64,000 bases of DNA from NCBI GenBank assembly GCA_934718785.1, contig CAKVAF010000004.1, positions 39,830-103,829 on the forward strand, in the 5' to 3' direction. The stretch is from an uncultured Campylobacter sp. Lineage in GTDB: Bacteria > Campylobacterota > Campylobacteria > Campylobacterales > Campylobacteraceae. A program made the position numbers and the translations under genes. This document shows, piece by piece, positions 42,977 through 51,535 of this stretch (within the stretch, counting starts at the first letter, position 1; each line of letters opens with the position of its first letter). Under the pieces are notes generated by a model. The model saw nothing but the letters and a program-made list of their open reading frames with translations, was not told where the DNA came from and did not search any database.

Positions 42977-43573
42977 ATGGTCGTTACAAAAAAAGCTCCG
43001 GACTTTACAGCTCCAGCAGTTTTAGGCAACAATCAAATCGTTGAAGATTTTAATCTTTACAAAAATTTAGGTCCAAAAGGCGCGGTGGTGTTCTTTTATC
43101 CAAAGGATTTCACCTTCGTTTGTCCGTCTGAAATCATCGCTTTTGATAACAGATACAATGATTTTAAAGAACGCGGTATCGAAGTTATCGGTGTATCTTG
43201 TGATAACGAGTTTTCACACTTTGCGTGGAAAAACACACCGGTCAATCAAGGCGGTATCGGTCAAGTGAAATTCCCACTTGTAGCAGATCTTACAAAGGCT
43301 ATTGCTAGGGGCTTTGATGTGCTTTATGCAGAAGCAGTTGCGCTTCGTGGCTCATTTTTGCTTGATAAAGATGGCACGATCCGCCACGCTGTGATCAATG
43401 ATTTACCACTGGGTAGAAACATCGATGAAATGGTAAGAATGGTCGATACTATGCTTTTCACAAATGAGCATGGCGAAGTTTGCCCAGCTGGTTGGCACAA
43501 AGGCGAAGAAGGTATGAAAGCTGATCCTAAGGGTGTGGCTGATTATCTTAGCAAGCACGGCAAAGAACTTTAA
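42977..43573 (+). CDS. ahpC: Alkyl hydroperoxide reductase AhpC (2-Cys peroxiredoxin)
   Basis: AhpC reduces hydrogen peroxide and organic peroxides. The peroxidatic cysteine is C49 in DFTFVCPSE and the resolving cysteine is C169 in HGEVCPAGW. The 198-residue length is typical, and an arginine that activates the thiolate is in VALRGSFLLD. Codon use is noticeably more regular and less AT-extreme than in neighbouring genes, as expected of an abundant protein. It has its own promoter and is followed by a strong hairpin at 43645, so it is a single-gene unit. Electron donors in Campylobacter are thioredoxin-type, since no ahpF is adjacent. Confidence 0.97.
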   Translation: MVVTKKAPDFTAPAVLGNNQIVEDFNLYKNLGPKGAVVFFYPKDFTFVCPSEIIAFDNRYNDFKERGIEVIGVSCDNEFSHFAWKNTPVNQGGIGQVKFPLVADLTKAIARGFDVLYAEAVALRGSFLLDKDGTIRHAVINDLPLGRNIDEMVRMVDTMLFTNEHGEVCPAGWHKGEEGMKADPKGVADYLSKHGKEL

Positions 43574-43644
43574 GCTTTAAAATTAAGCTTTTTATCTTAA
43601 AAGCTTAATTTACAAAGACCTGCAAAAGCTTCTTTTTTGATACG

Positions 43645-43675
43645 AAAACCCCTAAAATTAGGGGTTTTAATTTTT
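43645..43675 (+). terminator. Rho-independent terminator after ahpC
   Basis: AAAACCCCTAA (43645-43655) pairs perfectly with TTAGGGGTTTT (43658-43668), leaving a two-base loop, followed by AATTTTTC. It is the cleanest hairpin in the window. Confidence 0.85.
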
Positions 43676-43779
43676 CTTTCTTTTGATTAAATTTAAAAAT
43701 TACTGAACAGCGGGATTTTGAAATTTTTACTGGAGTTTGAATTGATAAGAATTGGATTTAAAATTTTATTAAATTAAAC

Positions 43780-44517
43780 TCAATGTTGATACTCAAATAA
43801 ATTCAAAAACTTCTTTGCGCGCTCTGTCTTTGGGTGCTCAAAAAACTCATCAGGCTTTGAAATTTCCACAATTTGCCCCGCATCCATAAAGATAATTCTA
43901 TCTGCAACAGCCCTTGCAAAGCCCATTTCATGCGTTACTATAAGCATAGTAAGGCCTTCTTTAGCTAAATTTAAAAGCACATCTAAAACCTCGCGCACGA
44001 TTTCAGGATCAAGCGCGGCGGTAACTTCGTCAAAAAGCATGATTTCAGGATTAATGCAAAGGCTTCTTACTATAGCAATGCGCTGCTTTTGTCCCCCGCT
44101 AAGCTCTCTTGGATAAGCTTTTAATTTATGCGCTAAACCCACCTTTTCAAGCCAAATTTTAGCTTCTTTAAGCACTTCTTCTTTTTTTCTTTTTTGCACT
44201 TTTAAAGGCGCTAAAAGTATGTTTTCTTCGACATTTAAATGCTCAAAAAGCTCGTAAGATTGAAAGACCATACCCACTTTTTGGCGTATTTTTTGCCAGT
44301 TTTTAAAATCTTTTGTGATTTTTTCATTTTCTATGTAAATTTCGCCACTTTTAATTTGCTCAAGCCCATTGATACACCTTAAAAGCGTGCTTTTACCACA
44401 TCCACTAGGACCTAAGATGACGACGACTTCTTTTTTAGCCACGCTTAAATTGATGTCTTTTAGGGCGTGAGATGAGCCGTAAAATTTATTTAAATGCTCT
44501 ATTTTTAAAATTTCCAT
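43780..44517 (-). CDS. Polar amino-acid ABC transporter ATP-binding protein
   Basis: A 245-residue ATPase of the GlnQ/PAAT type. Walker A is GPSGCGKST at 36-44, the signature is LSGGQKQR and Walker B is IMLFDEVTAALDPE, where the EVTAALDPE variant is usual for this group. It ends the operon after two permease genes and starts one base past the second permease's stop. It energises import of an amino acid such as glutamine, glutamate or cystine; the sequence does not settle which. Confidence 0.92.
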   Translation of the reverse strand: MEILKIEHLNKFYGSSHALKDINLSVAKKEVVVILGPSGCGKSTLLRCINGLEQIKSGEIYIENEKITKDFKNWQKIRQKVGMVFQSYELFEHLNVEENILLAPLKVQKRKKEEVLKEAKIWLEKVGLAHKLKAYPRELSGGQKQRIAIVRSLCINPEIMLFDEVTAALDPEIVREVLDVLLNLAKEGLTMLIVTHEMGFARAVADRIIFMDAGQIVEISKPDEFFEHPKTERAKKFLNLFEYQH

Positions 44518-44518
44518 T

Positions 44519-45172
44519 TTAGCTCCATTTCTTTTCTAAACGCGATGAAATCAGCGACAAAGGATAGCAAAGCGCGAAAAATATAAAAAAGATTAAACCA
44601 TAAATCACAAAGGAAGCATAAGCGTGATTGTGATTTACCTCTATGATTTGCTGACCGACTTTGACAAGCTCGACAACGCCGATTAAAAAGGCAAAAGTCG
44701 TGCTTTTTATCATACGAGTCAGTAAATTGATACTGGCTGGAGTAAGGCGGCGAAGAGCTTGGGGGATGATGATATAAGCATACATTTGAGGTAAATTAAG
44801 ACCCAAACTTAAGGCAGATTCGTATTGATGTTTAGGAATGCTTTTTAAAGAAGCGCGCACCAAATCCATCATCTCAAACACGCCCCAAATGCTAAAGACC
44901 AAAATCGCCGAAGCCAGTGCGCTTAAGTTTAAATCAAACCACCTTGAAAAGCCAAAATACACCACAAAAAGCCACACCACTAAGGGCATAACGCGCACGA
45001 ACTCAAGCCCTACGCGGCAAAATGCGTAAATGATTTTTGAGTTTAAACTCATCAAGACGCCTAAAATAAGCCCGCCTACACTCGCCACAAAGACGGACAC
45101 TATAGAAATTTGCAAACTCTGCCAAAGCCCATTTAAAAGTCTTAAAAAGGTGCTTGTGGTTAAAAAATCCAT
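44519..45172 (-). CDS. Polar amino-acid ABC transporter permease
   Basis: A 217-residue inner-membrane permease with about five helices of the HisMQ family. The coupling loop is in ESALSLGLNLPQMYAYIIIPQALRRLTPASINLL, with the EAA-type motif. It is paired with the similar permease at 45245 and forms a heterodimeric channel. It sits between that permease and the ATPase gene on the same strand, with 72 bases separating the two permease genes. Confidence 0.9.
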   Translation of the reverse strand: MDFLTTSTFLRLLNGLWQSLQISIVSVFVASVGGLILGVLMSLNSKIIYAFCRVGLEFVRVMPLVVWLFVVYFGFSRWFDLNLSALASAILVFSIWGVFEMMDLVRASLKSIPKHQYESALSLGLNLPQMYAYIIIPQALRRLTPASINLLTRMIKSTTFAFLIGVVELVKVGQQIIEVNHNHAYASFVIYGLIFFIFFALCYPLSLISSRLEKKWS

Positions 45173-45244
45173 AGCGCCCCCTTTTTAAAATTTAAAAGAT
45201 TTTCATCAAAAAATTTGCATTTTTTATCAAAAATATCAAAAAAC

Positions 45245-45892
45245 TCACGCATAATTTAGCCTTTTTTCAAGCGCGCTCAAAAGCAAAGAAAGCGGTAAAA
45301 TGATGATGAGATAGCTCATAAAAAGCAAAAATAAAAGCTCATTTGTCTTATAAGTGAGCGAGTTTAAACTCGTCATCGTATTGACTAAATCAGGCAGCGC
45401 GATAATGGTAACGACTGAAGTTTCTTTAAATAAAAAGATGATATTTGCGCTCACGCTTGGCATAGCTATGCTTAAGGCTTGAGGCAAAATCACATAGCGA
45501 AAATTTTGCCACCTTGAAAGTCCTAAAGAAAGTCCTGCTTCAAACTGCTGCTTTCTAACTGCTTCAAGCCCAGCTCTAAGACTTTCTGCCATATATGAAC
45601 TGCCCAAAAAGCTAAGCCCAAGCACCGCACAACTAAAGCTTTCAAGCTGTAAGCCCAACCGGCCAAGTCCGTAATACAAAAAGAAAAGCTGGATTAAAAG
45701 CGGGGTATTGCGTGAAATTTCAATATAAATTTGAGTGATTTTGCCAAGAACTTTAAGCTTATAATAACGCACCAAAACGCAAAACAAGCCTATAACAAGC
45801 GAAAAAAACGCTCCATAAAAAAACACTTCTAAAGTAAGCCTTGCTGCTTTTATAAAAGCAGGCGTGCTTTTCATCACAAAATCAAAATCCAT
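45245..45892 (-). CDS. Polar amino-acid ABC transporter permease
   Basis: A 215-residue HisMQ-type permease and first gene of the transporter operon. The EAA loop is EAGLSLGLSRWQNFRYVILPQALSIAMPSVSANII, and about five membrane helices are visible. It differs enough from the 44519 permease to be a distinct subunit. No gene for a periplasmic binding protein is present within the neighbouring 3 kb on either side, so the binding protein must be encoded elsewhere, as in the matching C. jejuni operon. Confidence 0.9.
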   Translation of the reverse strand: MDFDFVMKSTPAFIKAARLTLEVFFYGAFFSLVIGLFCVLVRYYKLKVLGKITQIYIEISRNTPLLIQLFFLYYGLGRLGLQLESFSCAVLGLSFLGSSYMAESLRAGLEAVRKQQFEAGLSLGLSRWQNFRYVILPQALSIAMPSVSANIIFLFKETSVVTIIALPDLVNTMTSLNSLTYKTNELLFLLFMSYLIIILPLSLLLSALEKRLNYA

Positions 45893-46196
45893 AGTCCTTT
45901 TCCTAGACTTTGTTTAACTTTAAAATTTCATTTCATCAAGCTTAAATGTGTCAAATGAAACTTATTGATTTTAAAATTAAGCTAAATTTTATTTTAGAAT
46001 AAAATTGTAGTGAAAGTAAGTTAAAAATGCTCTTAAATTTAAAGGGCTTGTTTTAAATTTTTCATTGGATTATTTAAATTTTCAAATTTAAATTATCGGC
46101 AACAGTTTTAGAATTGATTAATAATGATAAAGTAGGGGAAAAATAAAATACTAGGATTTATCTTTTAAACAAATCCTAGTATTTTGACAAGCTTAT
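45893..46196. other. Intergenic stretch between the amino-acid transporter and flaC
   Basis: About 300 bases without a gene. It is very AT-rich, carries the flaC terminator (46145-46185) at one end and must hold the transporter promoter at the other, though no clear TATAAT is visible there. The segment TCGGCAACAGTTTTAGAATT near 46096 is a possible worn fragment of the dispersed repeat's edge. Confidence 0.45.
46145..46185 (-). terminator. Terminator downstream of flaC
   Basis: AAAATACTAGGATTT (46145-46159) pairs perfectly over 15 bases with AAATCCTAGTATTTT (46171-46185), with an 11-base loop. On the minus strand, the direction of flaC, it is followed by ATTTTTCCCC. It lies 12 bases after the flaC stop. 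Confidence 0.8.
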
Positions 46197-46952
46197 TTAC
46201 TGAAGTAAAGTGGCGATTTTGCTTTGTAAAAGCTCGTTTTGATGAGCCATTGCAAAGGCTGTTGAGTTTTGTTTGAGATAGTTTGCGTCAAAATCACTCA
46301 CATTTTGAGCCACATCATCATTGAGCAAATTGCCCTCAGCTGCTTTAGTATTCACGCTTGCTTCAACGCTTGCATTGATGTTTGAAGTGATCGCGTTAAT
46401 GCCAGCGCCGATATCTGCTCTAAGGCTTGCAACTTGTTCTGAAAATCTTTGAATGCCTTCTTGATTATTCAGTTGCAAACCGCTCGTATCCACAGGATTT
46501 AAATTTGTCGTTTCTACAGCACCCGTGCCCACTACGAAATTCATCGTTTGAAAAACATTTTTGCCATTATACTGAGCGTTGTTAAAAGCGTCATTGATCG
46601 AGCTTACGATCGCTGTGGCTTGGGTGTTGAGCATATTTTTTTGCTGATCGCTTAAGGCGGCATTATTCATTTGAACGCTCATTTCACTGAGTCTATCTGC
46701 ACTTTGTGTCACTTGAGAAAGGCTTGCATCAGCAATTTGTAAAACACCGATTGCATCATAAGCATTTGCTACGCCTTGATCGATAGTGCTTGATTGTGAG
46801 CGCAAAGAATCAGCAATCGCCAAATCCGCGCTATCCACGCCACTGATCGCCCGAATGGCAGCGATATTGCCTAATGCCTTGTCTGAAGCCTTTTGAGCTT
46901 GGTTTAAATAATTGTTTTGTTGCAAACTTGTTGAATTATTATTGACTGTCAT
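46197..46952 (-). CDS. flaC: Secreted flagellin-like protein FlaC
   Basis: FlaC is a flagellin-related protein that Campylobacter secretes through the flagellar export apparatus and that affects host cells rather than building the filament. The 251-residue protein has only the conserved ends of flagellin: an N-terminal helix region (SGVDSADLAIADSLRSQ, DQGVANAYDAIGVLQIADAS) and a C-terminal one (AINAITSN-type INAITSNINASVEAS and NSTAFAMAHQNELLQSKIATLLQ). The surface D2-D3 domains of FlaA are missing, as in C. jejuni FlaC. It has its own promoter inside the end of the upstream gene and a strong terminator. Confidence 0.94.
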   Translation of the reverse strand: MTVNNNSTSLQQNNYLNQAQKASDKALGNIAAIRAISGVDSADLAIADSLRSQSSTIDQGVANAYDAIGVLQIADASLSQVTQSADRLSEMSVQMNNAALSDQQKNMLNTQATAIVSSINDAFNNAQYNGKNVFQTMNFVVGTGAVETTNLNPVDTSGLQLNNQEGIQRFSEQVASLRADIGAGINAITSNINASVEASVNTKAAEGNLLNDDVAQNVSDFDANYLKQNSTAFAMAHQNELLQSKIATLLQ

Positions 46953-46979
46953 TTGAAACTCCTTTTTCGGGTTTAACGC

Positions 46980-47486
46980 TTAATTATACTCTTTTTTTGC
47001 TGATTTGAAACTTAAAAAATAAAGGATCACTTGCGAAATCAAAAGCACCTTCACGCACAATTCACTTTGAGCGTGCAAGCTCTTAAAATCCTCGCTTACA
47101 AGCACTTCTAAGCCCTGTGAGCCTTGTAAAATTTCAGCTTGTATATCAAGCATAGGCTGAGTATAATAAAAAACAAAAAGCAAAGATAGTGCCAAGTTGA
47201 GCAAAACGAGCAAAATTTTTAAAATTTTTTCTAAATTTGTGTAATTTAATTTTAAGGCTACAAGCTCATAAATGGCGTTAAACACCGATACACTAAGACT
47301 TACAAAAGCAAGCTTGTAAAAAATTTGCCCCATGATAAGCCCACTTCCAAAGCTATCTGTTACCGCTGCGCCACCAAGAGAAAGTGGGGGATAAAACACA
47401 GCCACAGCCACAACTATACCGCTAAAAAGCTCCATTCCAGCAACGCCGGCAAGCAAAAATAAATTGATCGATTTAAACGCGTTCAT
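46980..47486 (-). CDS. DUF4149-like integral membrane protein
   Basis: A 168-residue protein with about four membrane helices (roughly 6-30, 52-75, 86-106, 144-160). The pattern of an N-terminal LLAGVAGMELFSGIVVAVAVFYPP and the long loop before the last helix resembles the DUF4149/TMEM205 group. It precedes flaC on the same strand with 27 bases between them, and C. jejuni has a membrane protein gene at the same place. The role is unknown, and a functional link with FlaC is only suggested by conserved adjacency. Confidence 0.68.
   Translation of the reverse strand: MNAFKSINLFLLAGVAGMELFSGIVVAVAVFYPPLSLGGAAVTDSFGSGLIMGQIFYKLAFVSLSVSVFNAIYELVALKLNYTNLEKILKILLVLLNLALSLLFVFYYTQPMLDIQAEILQGSQGLEVLVSEDFKSLHAQSELCVKVLLISQVILYFLSFKSAKKEYN
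46983..46988 (-). promoter_or_regulatory. -10 box of the flaC promoter
   Basis: TATAAT on the minus strand, 30 bases before the flaC ATG, within the last codons of the upstream membrane protein gene. AAGGAG (46959-46964) is the ribosome binding site. No sigma-28 type CGATAA element was seen between them. Confidence 0.5.
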
Positions 47487-47779
47487 TTAATTTCCTTTTT
47501 TATGGGTTTAATTTTTCATTTAAAATTTACAATTTTAAATTTTATCAAAATTTCAATACTTTAAAAAAATGTAAATTTTCATTCAATTTTCTTAAGCTTT
47601 TATTATAATGAAAAAAGATTAAATTTTATTAAATCATCATTTAATTTCGCCGTTTTTGCTTTATAAATTCTTTGTTTTTATAGCTTGAAGTATAAAGACT
47701 TTATCGCTCTATCATAATGATTTAAATTTAGGGATTTTCTCACAATCAGAAAATGTTTTAATTCAATTTCAAATAAATT

Positions 47780-48490
47780 TTATTCGCTCAAAATTTGTTC
47801 TATTACCCACTTAAAAATTTCATCATTCAAGGCATTTAAAGCTTCTTCAAAGGCTTTAATGCTAGGATCTATGCCAAAGCCTTTGCTGGCAATTTCTTTT
47901 GTAAAAAAGCGCTGAGAAAGCAAGGCTTTGTCTTTAAGCAAGCTTATATTTGCGCTGATTTTAACGACGCTTTGATTTTTCTCATTGAAAATTTGCTCGA
48001 AATTTTCAAGCGAACTTTCAAGCACAAAGTCTGTTTTTAGCAGCGAAAGCTCGCTTACTATGGCTTTAAAAAGATGCGCGCTTTCAAATTTATACATTAA
48101 ATTTTGCTTAAAGAGCCAAACGGGCGCACCGCTGAATGCGTGCTGGCTGTAAGTGCCAAATTCATTGCCCTTGATATAGCTGATATTTTCGCTTTTAAGA
48201 TAAAGCGTACTTTGCGGGGCTAGGATTTTTAGGCTGAAATTTTTTAAGCTCGCAAGGTTTTTCGCACTTGGCGTGGTATTTAAAGCTTGTAAATGTGGCG
48301 CTGAAGCTTTAAGTGTGTAAAGCGCTAAGCTTTCTTTTGTGCCACAAGCACTGAGCAAAAGCGCGCAGAGTAGGACGCTTGCAAGATTTAAATTTCTTAT
48401 AAATTTTAATTTTTTTGTGAAATTCAAACGATTTGAAAAATTTAAATTTTTCCTAAGCTCAAAGCCTTTAAAATCAAGCAAATTCTGCAT
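47780..48490 (-). CDS. ABC-transport auxiliary lipoprotein of an Mla-type system
   Basis: A lipoprotein of 236 residues. It has an unusually long, basic lead of about 35 residues (KNLNFSNRLNFTKKLKFIRN) before the hydrophobic core LASVLLCALLL and the lipobox SAC. The mature part begins GTKESLALYTLKA, like the auxiliary lipoproteins (PqiC/Cj1649 type) that dock Mce complexes to the outer membrane. I start at ATG 48490 because the AAAGG site is directly against the alternative ATG at 48496. It is the last gene of the iamB-iamA-mce operon and follows the Mce gene by 12 bases. Confidence 0.78.
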   Translation of the reverse strand: MQNLLDFKGFELRKNLNFSNRLNFTKKLKFIRNLNLASVLLCALLLSACGTKESLALYTLKASAPHLQALNTTPSAKNLASLKNFSLKILAPQSTLYLKSENISYIKGNEFGTYSQHAFSGAPVWLFKQNLMYKFESAHLFKAIVSELSLLKTDFVLESSLENFEQIFNEKNQSVVKISANISLLKDKALLSQRFFTKEIASKGFGIDPSIKAFEEALNALNDEIFKWVIEQILSE

Positions 48491-48502
48491 TTTCATCCTT
48501 TC

Positions 48503-49351
48503 TTATTTTTCATTTGGTGCTTTTTTTGTTTTGCTACGCTTAAACAATAAATCCGCCGGACTTTTCTTTAGCTCGCTACTTAGGGCATTAAGCCTGATTA
48601 AAAGCAGCTTTAAAAGCTCTAAGTTTTCAATGAGCGGCACTTTAAGCGCGCCAAGCTCATCAAGGCTTGCCACACTTTGTTTGCTTAGCTTTGAAAAGTC
48701 CTTAGCGCTGATATTGACGCTATCGCCCATTGCGCTGATTTTAATCGCGGCTCGATTGATATTTTTTAAGCTTTCATTAAGATTTTCTTCTAATTGCGCC
48801 GAAGTTTGTGTTAAATTCATCAACAAAGCATTGAAATTCTTTAAATTTTCATCACTTAAAAGCACTCTCACGCGCTCATTTGCAAAGTCTAAAAGCTCAA
48901 AAAGCTTATCGCCTTGCTTTTCGATATTGCTTAAAAGCCCCTGTTTGACCTTGATTGTGGGCATTGAGCCGTGTTCGCTTTTTAAAAGCGTGGCGTTTTC
49001 ATCGCCTAAAGTAAGATCGATATACTTAAAGCCCGTAATGCCTTGCAGCTGAAAGCTTGCGTAAGTTTGATTTGTGATGGGTGTGCCTTTTTTAAGCTTG
49101 ATGATGATACGCACGCCAAGTCCTTGCTGCGTGTCAATGTCAATGCTTTCAACACTTCCTACTTCAACACCTAAAAGCCTGACGCTTGATTTATTCTCAA
49201 GCCCTGAAATGCTTTCTTTGGTGTGGATTTGATAATAGTCAAATTCTTGCTTTTGAGAAAAGCCGCCCACCCAGATAATGAAAAATAGGCTCGCAAAGAA
49301 AATGCCAAAAACAAAAACGCCGATTAAAAAATAATTTGCCTTATTTTCCAT
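48503..49351 (-). CDS. MlaD-like Mce domain protein
   Basis: A 282-residue protein with one N-terminal membrane helix (about 7-28) and a single Mce domain (about 38-115) containing ISGLENKSSVRLLGVEVGSVESI and GITGFKYIDL. The remaining C-terminus is helical, probably a coiled coil that lengthens the ring into a tube. Mce rings carry phospholipids between inner and outer membrane. It sits between the ATPase and the lipoprotein genes, an order shared with C. jejuni Cj1646-Cj1649. A gap of 122 bases separates it from the ATPase gene. Confidence 0.88.
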   Translation of the reverse strand: MENKANYFLIGVFVFGIFFASLFFIIWVGGFSQKQEFDYYQIHTKESISGLENKSSVRLLGVEVGSVESIDIDTQQGLGVRIIIKLKKGTPITNQTYASFQLQGITGFKYIDLTLGDENATLLKSEHGSMPTIKVKQGLLSNIEKQGDKLFELLDFANERVRVLLSDENLKNFNALLMNLTQTSAQLEENLNESLKNINRAAIKISAMGDSVNISAKDFSKLSKQSVASLDELGALKVPLIENLELLKLLLIRLNALSSELKKSPADLLFKRSKTKKAPNEK

Positions 49352-49473
49352 ATTTTTCCTTAGTTAATTTTCGCTATTAATTTGCTTTTTTTTCTTATGC
49401 ATTTTATTAAATTCAAATCAATTTGACTTGTAAATTTTATCAAAATTCACTGCAAATTCTTTATAAATTAATT

Positions 49474-50283
49474 TTAATCCTCGCCCATAAAGCGATCAAA
49501 AAGCACTCTATCTTTTGCGTAGAGCTCATTTTGCGTGCCGATGAAGCCCGCTTTTTTATCCTGTAAAATAAGAAAGCGACTCAGCACCTTGCGCATACTT
49601 TCTTTATCGTGCGTGACTAAAAGTATCGTCAAATTCAAACTTTGCTTTAATTTTAAAAGTAGCTCGTCAAATTCTCGGCTTGAGTAAGGATCAAGCCCGG
49701 ATGTTGGCTCATCAAGGAATAAAAGTTTGCTATCAAGTGCTAGAGCCCTAGCTATCGCTACTCGCTTTGTCATTCCCCCGCTGAGCTCGCTTGGCATAAG
49801 GCTTAGCGCCTTTTCATCAAGCCCACTCATCCTAAGCTTCATCACCGCAAGCTCTTTAATGCTGGCTTCACTCAGGCGCGTGTATTCTCTAAGCAAAATC
49901 GCAATATTTTCATACACATTAAAAAAGCTAAAAAGCGCGCCAAATTGAAACACCACGCCCCAGCTTTGACGCAAAAAAAGTGCGTCTTTTTCGCTGATAT
50001 TTTTAAGCTTGATGCCTAAAATTTTATACTCGCCACTATCAAAATGCTCCAAAAGTAGCATTTGCTTTAAAAGCACGCTTTTGCCACTTCCGCTACCGCC
50101 CAAAATGCCAAAAATTTCGCCCTTAAAAACATCAAAACTCACGCCATTATGAATGACTTTTTCGCCAAATTTTGTAACGATGTCGCGTGCTTTGATGATG
50201 ATTTTAGGTTTATTTGTGCTGCTTTGACTTGAATTTTTTTGATTTAAATTTTCATTGCTTGTGCCGCTGTTTAGAGCATTCAT
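49474..50283 (-). CDS. MlaF-like lipid ABC transporter ATPase (IamA type)
   Basis: The 269-residue ATPase of the Mla-type transporter. Walker A is GGSGSGKSVLLKQ near 59-71, the signature LSGGMTKRVAIARAL and Walker B LLFLDEPTSGLDPYS. The SGGM variant is usual in MlaF proteins. An N-terminal extension of about 25 residues is serine- and asparagine-rich (NSGTSNENLNQKNSSQSS) and may derive partly from repeat DNA. In C. jejuni the homologue is called IamA, an invasion-associated marker. It shares its first base with the end of the permease gene. Confidence 0.9.
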   Translation of the reverse strand: MNALNSGTSNENLNQKNSSQSSTNKPKIIIKARDIVTKFGEKVIHNGVSFDVFKGEIFGILGGSGSGKSVLLKQMLLLEHFDSGEYKILGIKLKNISEKDALFLRQSWGVVFQFGALFSFFNVYENIAILLREYTRLSEASIKELAVMKLRMSGLDEKALSLMPSELSGGMTKRVAIARALALDSKLLFLDEPTSGLDPYSSREFDELLLKLKQSLNLTILLVTHDKESMRKVLSRFLILQDKKAGFIGTQNELYAKDRVLFDRFMGED

Positions 50284-51491
50284 TAAAAGCCTGCCTTTGT
50301 AAGAATGATTGAAAACAGCGCGTCAAAAGCAATGACCCAAAATATCGCATTGACAACGCTTTTTGTCGTGTAAATTCCTATACTTTGCGTAGTGTTTTTC
50401 ACTTCAAAGCCTCTGTAACAAGCAATGAGACCGATTAAAATTCCAAAAATAGGTGCTTTAACCAAACCTATGATGATGTGCTTGAGCGCCACAGCTTCTT
50501 TAAAGCGGCGCATAAATTCGCTAAAGCCTATGCCAAGGTTTAAATCAGCCACGAGCATACCGCCAAAAATGCTCACAGCATCCGCCAGAGCCACAATCAA
50601 AGGCATCGCCACAGCCAAAGCCAGCACGCGCGGCAGGATAATAAAATGCGCTGAGCTAAAGCCCATGGTATTCATCGCGGCGATTTCATCGGTGATTTTC
50701 ATCACGCCAATTTGCGCGGTGTATGAGCTTGCGCTGCGTCCGGCGATGACTATGGCAGCAATGAGAGGTGCGATTTCGCGCGTGGCTGAAATGCCCATCA
50801 AATCGACAATGAAAATAGACGCACCAAACTGCTGCAGCTGATATGCCGCCTGATAAGCTAACACAACGCCTACAAGCAAGGAAGTAAGAGCGATAATGCC
50901 AACGGCTTTGAGTGCACATTCTTGGATGTGATATAAAAAAGCGATAAAGCGAAATTGATGAATATTTTTAAAATAACTTAAAAAGCTTGCAAAAACAAGC
51001 CCACTAAAGCTTAGAAAATCTTTAAGAATTTGTAAATTTTGCACGCAAACTTTGCCAAGTCGCACAAAAAAATTATCCTTTTTATCAGGGCTTGAAAGCT
51101 TGCTAAAGGGGATATAATTTGCCGCACAAAGTTCAAATAAAATTTGAAAATTTTCTTTAAGATTTATCTTTAAAATAGGCGTTTTAAGCGCATTTTCTAA
51201 GTCTAAAAAAAATTTCACGCCCGCTGTGTCAAGCTCTTTTAGATTTGTAAAATCAAAGATGATTTGATGATTTTTAAATCCCGCGCCGCTGTTTTGAGAA
51301 TTATTTTTAGAATTTAATTTTTTTTCTAAAAAATCTTGTGAAGTACCTTTTTTAAGGCTTAAAGAAGCATTTTGAAAAATTAAAGAAACAAAGCAAGCCG
51401 CTTGGATGTCTTTGATGATTTCATTTAAAAATTTATCAAAATAAAAGACATTATCTTTATCCCAAATGCCTGAAATTTCAAGGATTTGCAC
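50283..51491 (-). CDS. MlaE-like permease with N-terminal STAS domain (IamB type)
   Basis: A 402-residue protein that joins an N-terminal STAS-like (MlaB-like) domain (about 1-130, with IIFDFTNLKELDTAGVKFFLDLENAL) to an MlaE permease (about 160-402). The MlaE core includes GVVLAYQAAYQLQQFGA, REIAPLIAAIVIAGRSASSY and LPRVLALAVAMPLIVALAD. E. coli encodes MlaB and MlaE separately. It is the first gene of the operon. Around residues 64-73 (NSQNSGAGFK) the linker DNA matches the edge of the dispersed repeat. The C. jejuni counterpart is IamB. Confidence 0.9.
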   Translation of the reverse strand: MQILEISGIWDKDNVFYFDKFLNEIIKDIQAACFVSLIFQNASLSLKKGTSQDFLEKKLNSKNNSQNSGAGFKNHQIIFDFTNLKELDTAGVKFFLDLENALKTPILKINLKENFQILFELCAANYIPFSKLSSPDKKDNFFVRLGKVCVQNLQILKDFLSFSGLVFASFLSYFKNIHQFRFIAFLYHIQECALKAVGIIALTSLLVGVVLAYQAAYQLQQFGASIFIVDLMGISATREIAPLIAAIVIAGRSASSYTAQIGVMKITDEIAAMNTMGFSSAHFIILPRVLALAVAMPLIVALADAVSIFGGMLVADLNLGIGFSEFMRRFKEAVALKHIIIGLVKAPIFGILIGLIACYRGFEVKNTTQSIGIYTTKSVVNAIFWVIAFDALFSIILTKAGF

Positions 51492-51535
51492 GCTTTTTCC
51501 CTTTTTAAAAAATGCTTAATTTTATCATATTTTGA

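Noticed and set aside
48339..49052. Plus-strand 237-codon open frame opposite the Mce and lipoprotein genes
   Set aside because: It is rich in serine, phenylalanine, lysine and leucine, as mirror frames of AT-rich genes are, shows no motif, and lies antisense to two well-supported genes.
50425..50841. Plus-strand 138-codon open frame opposite the MlaE-like permease
   Set aside because: It is the complement of a conserved permease core, with methionine- and isoleucine-rich low-quality sequence and no ribosome binding site.
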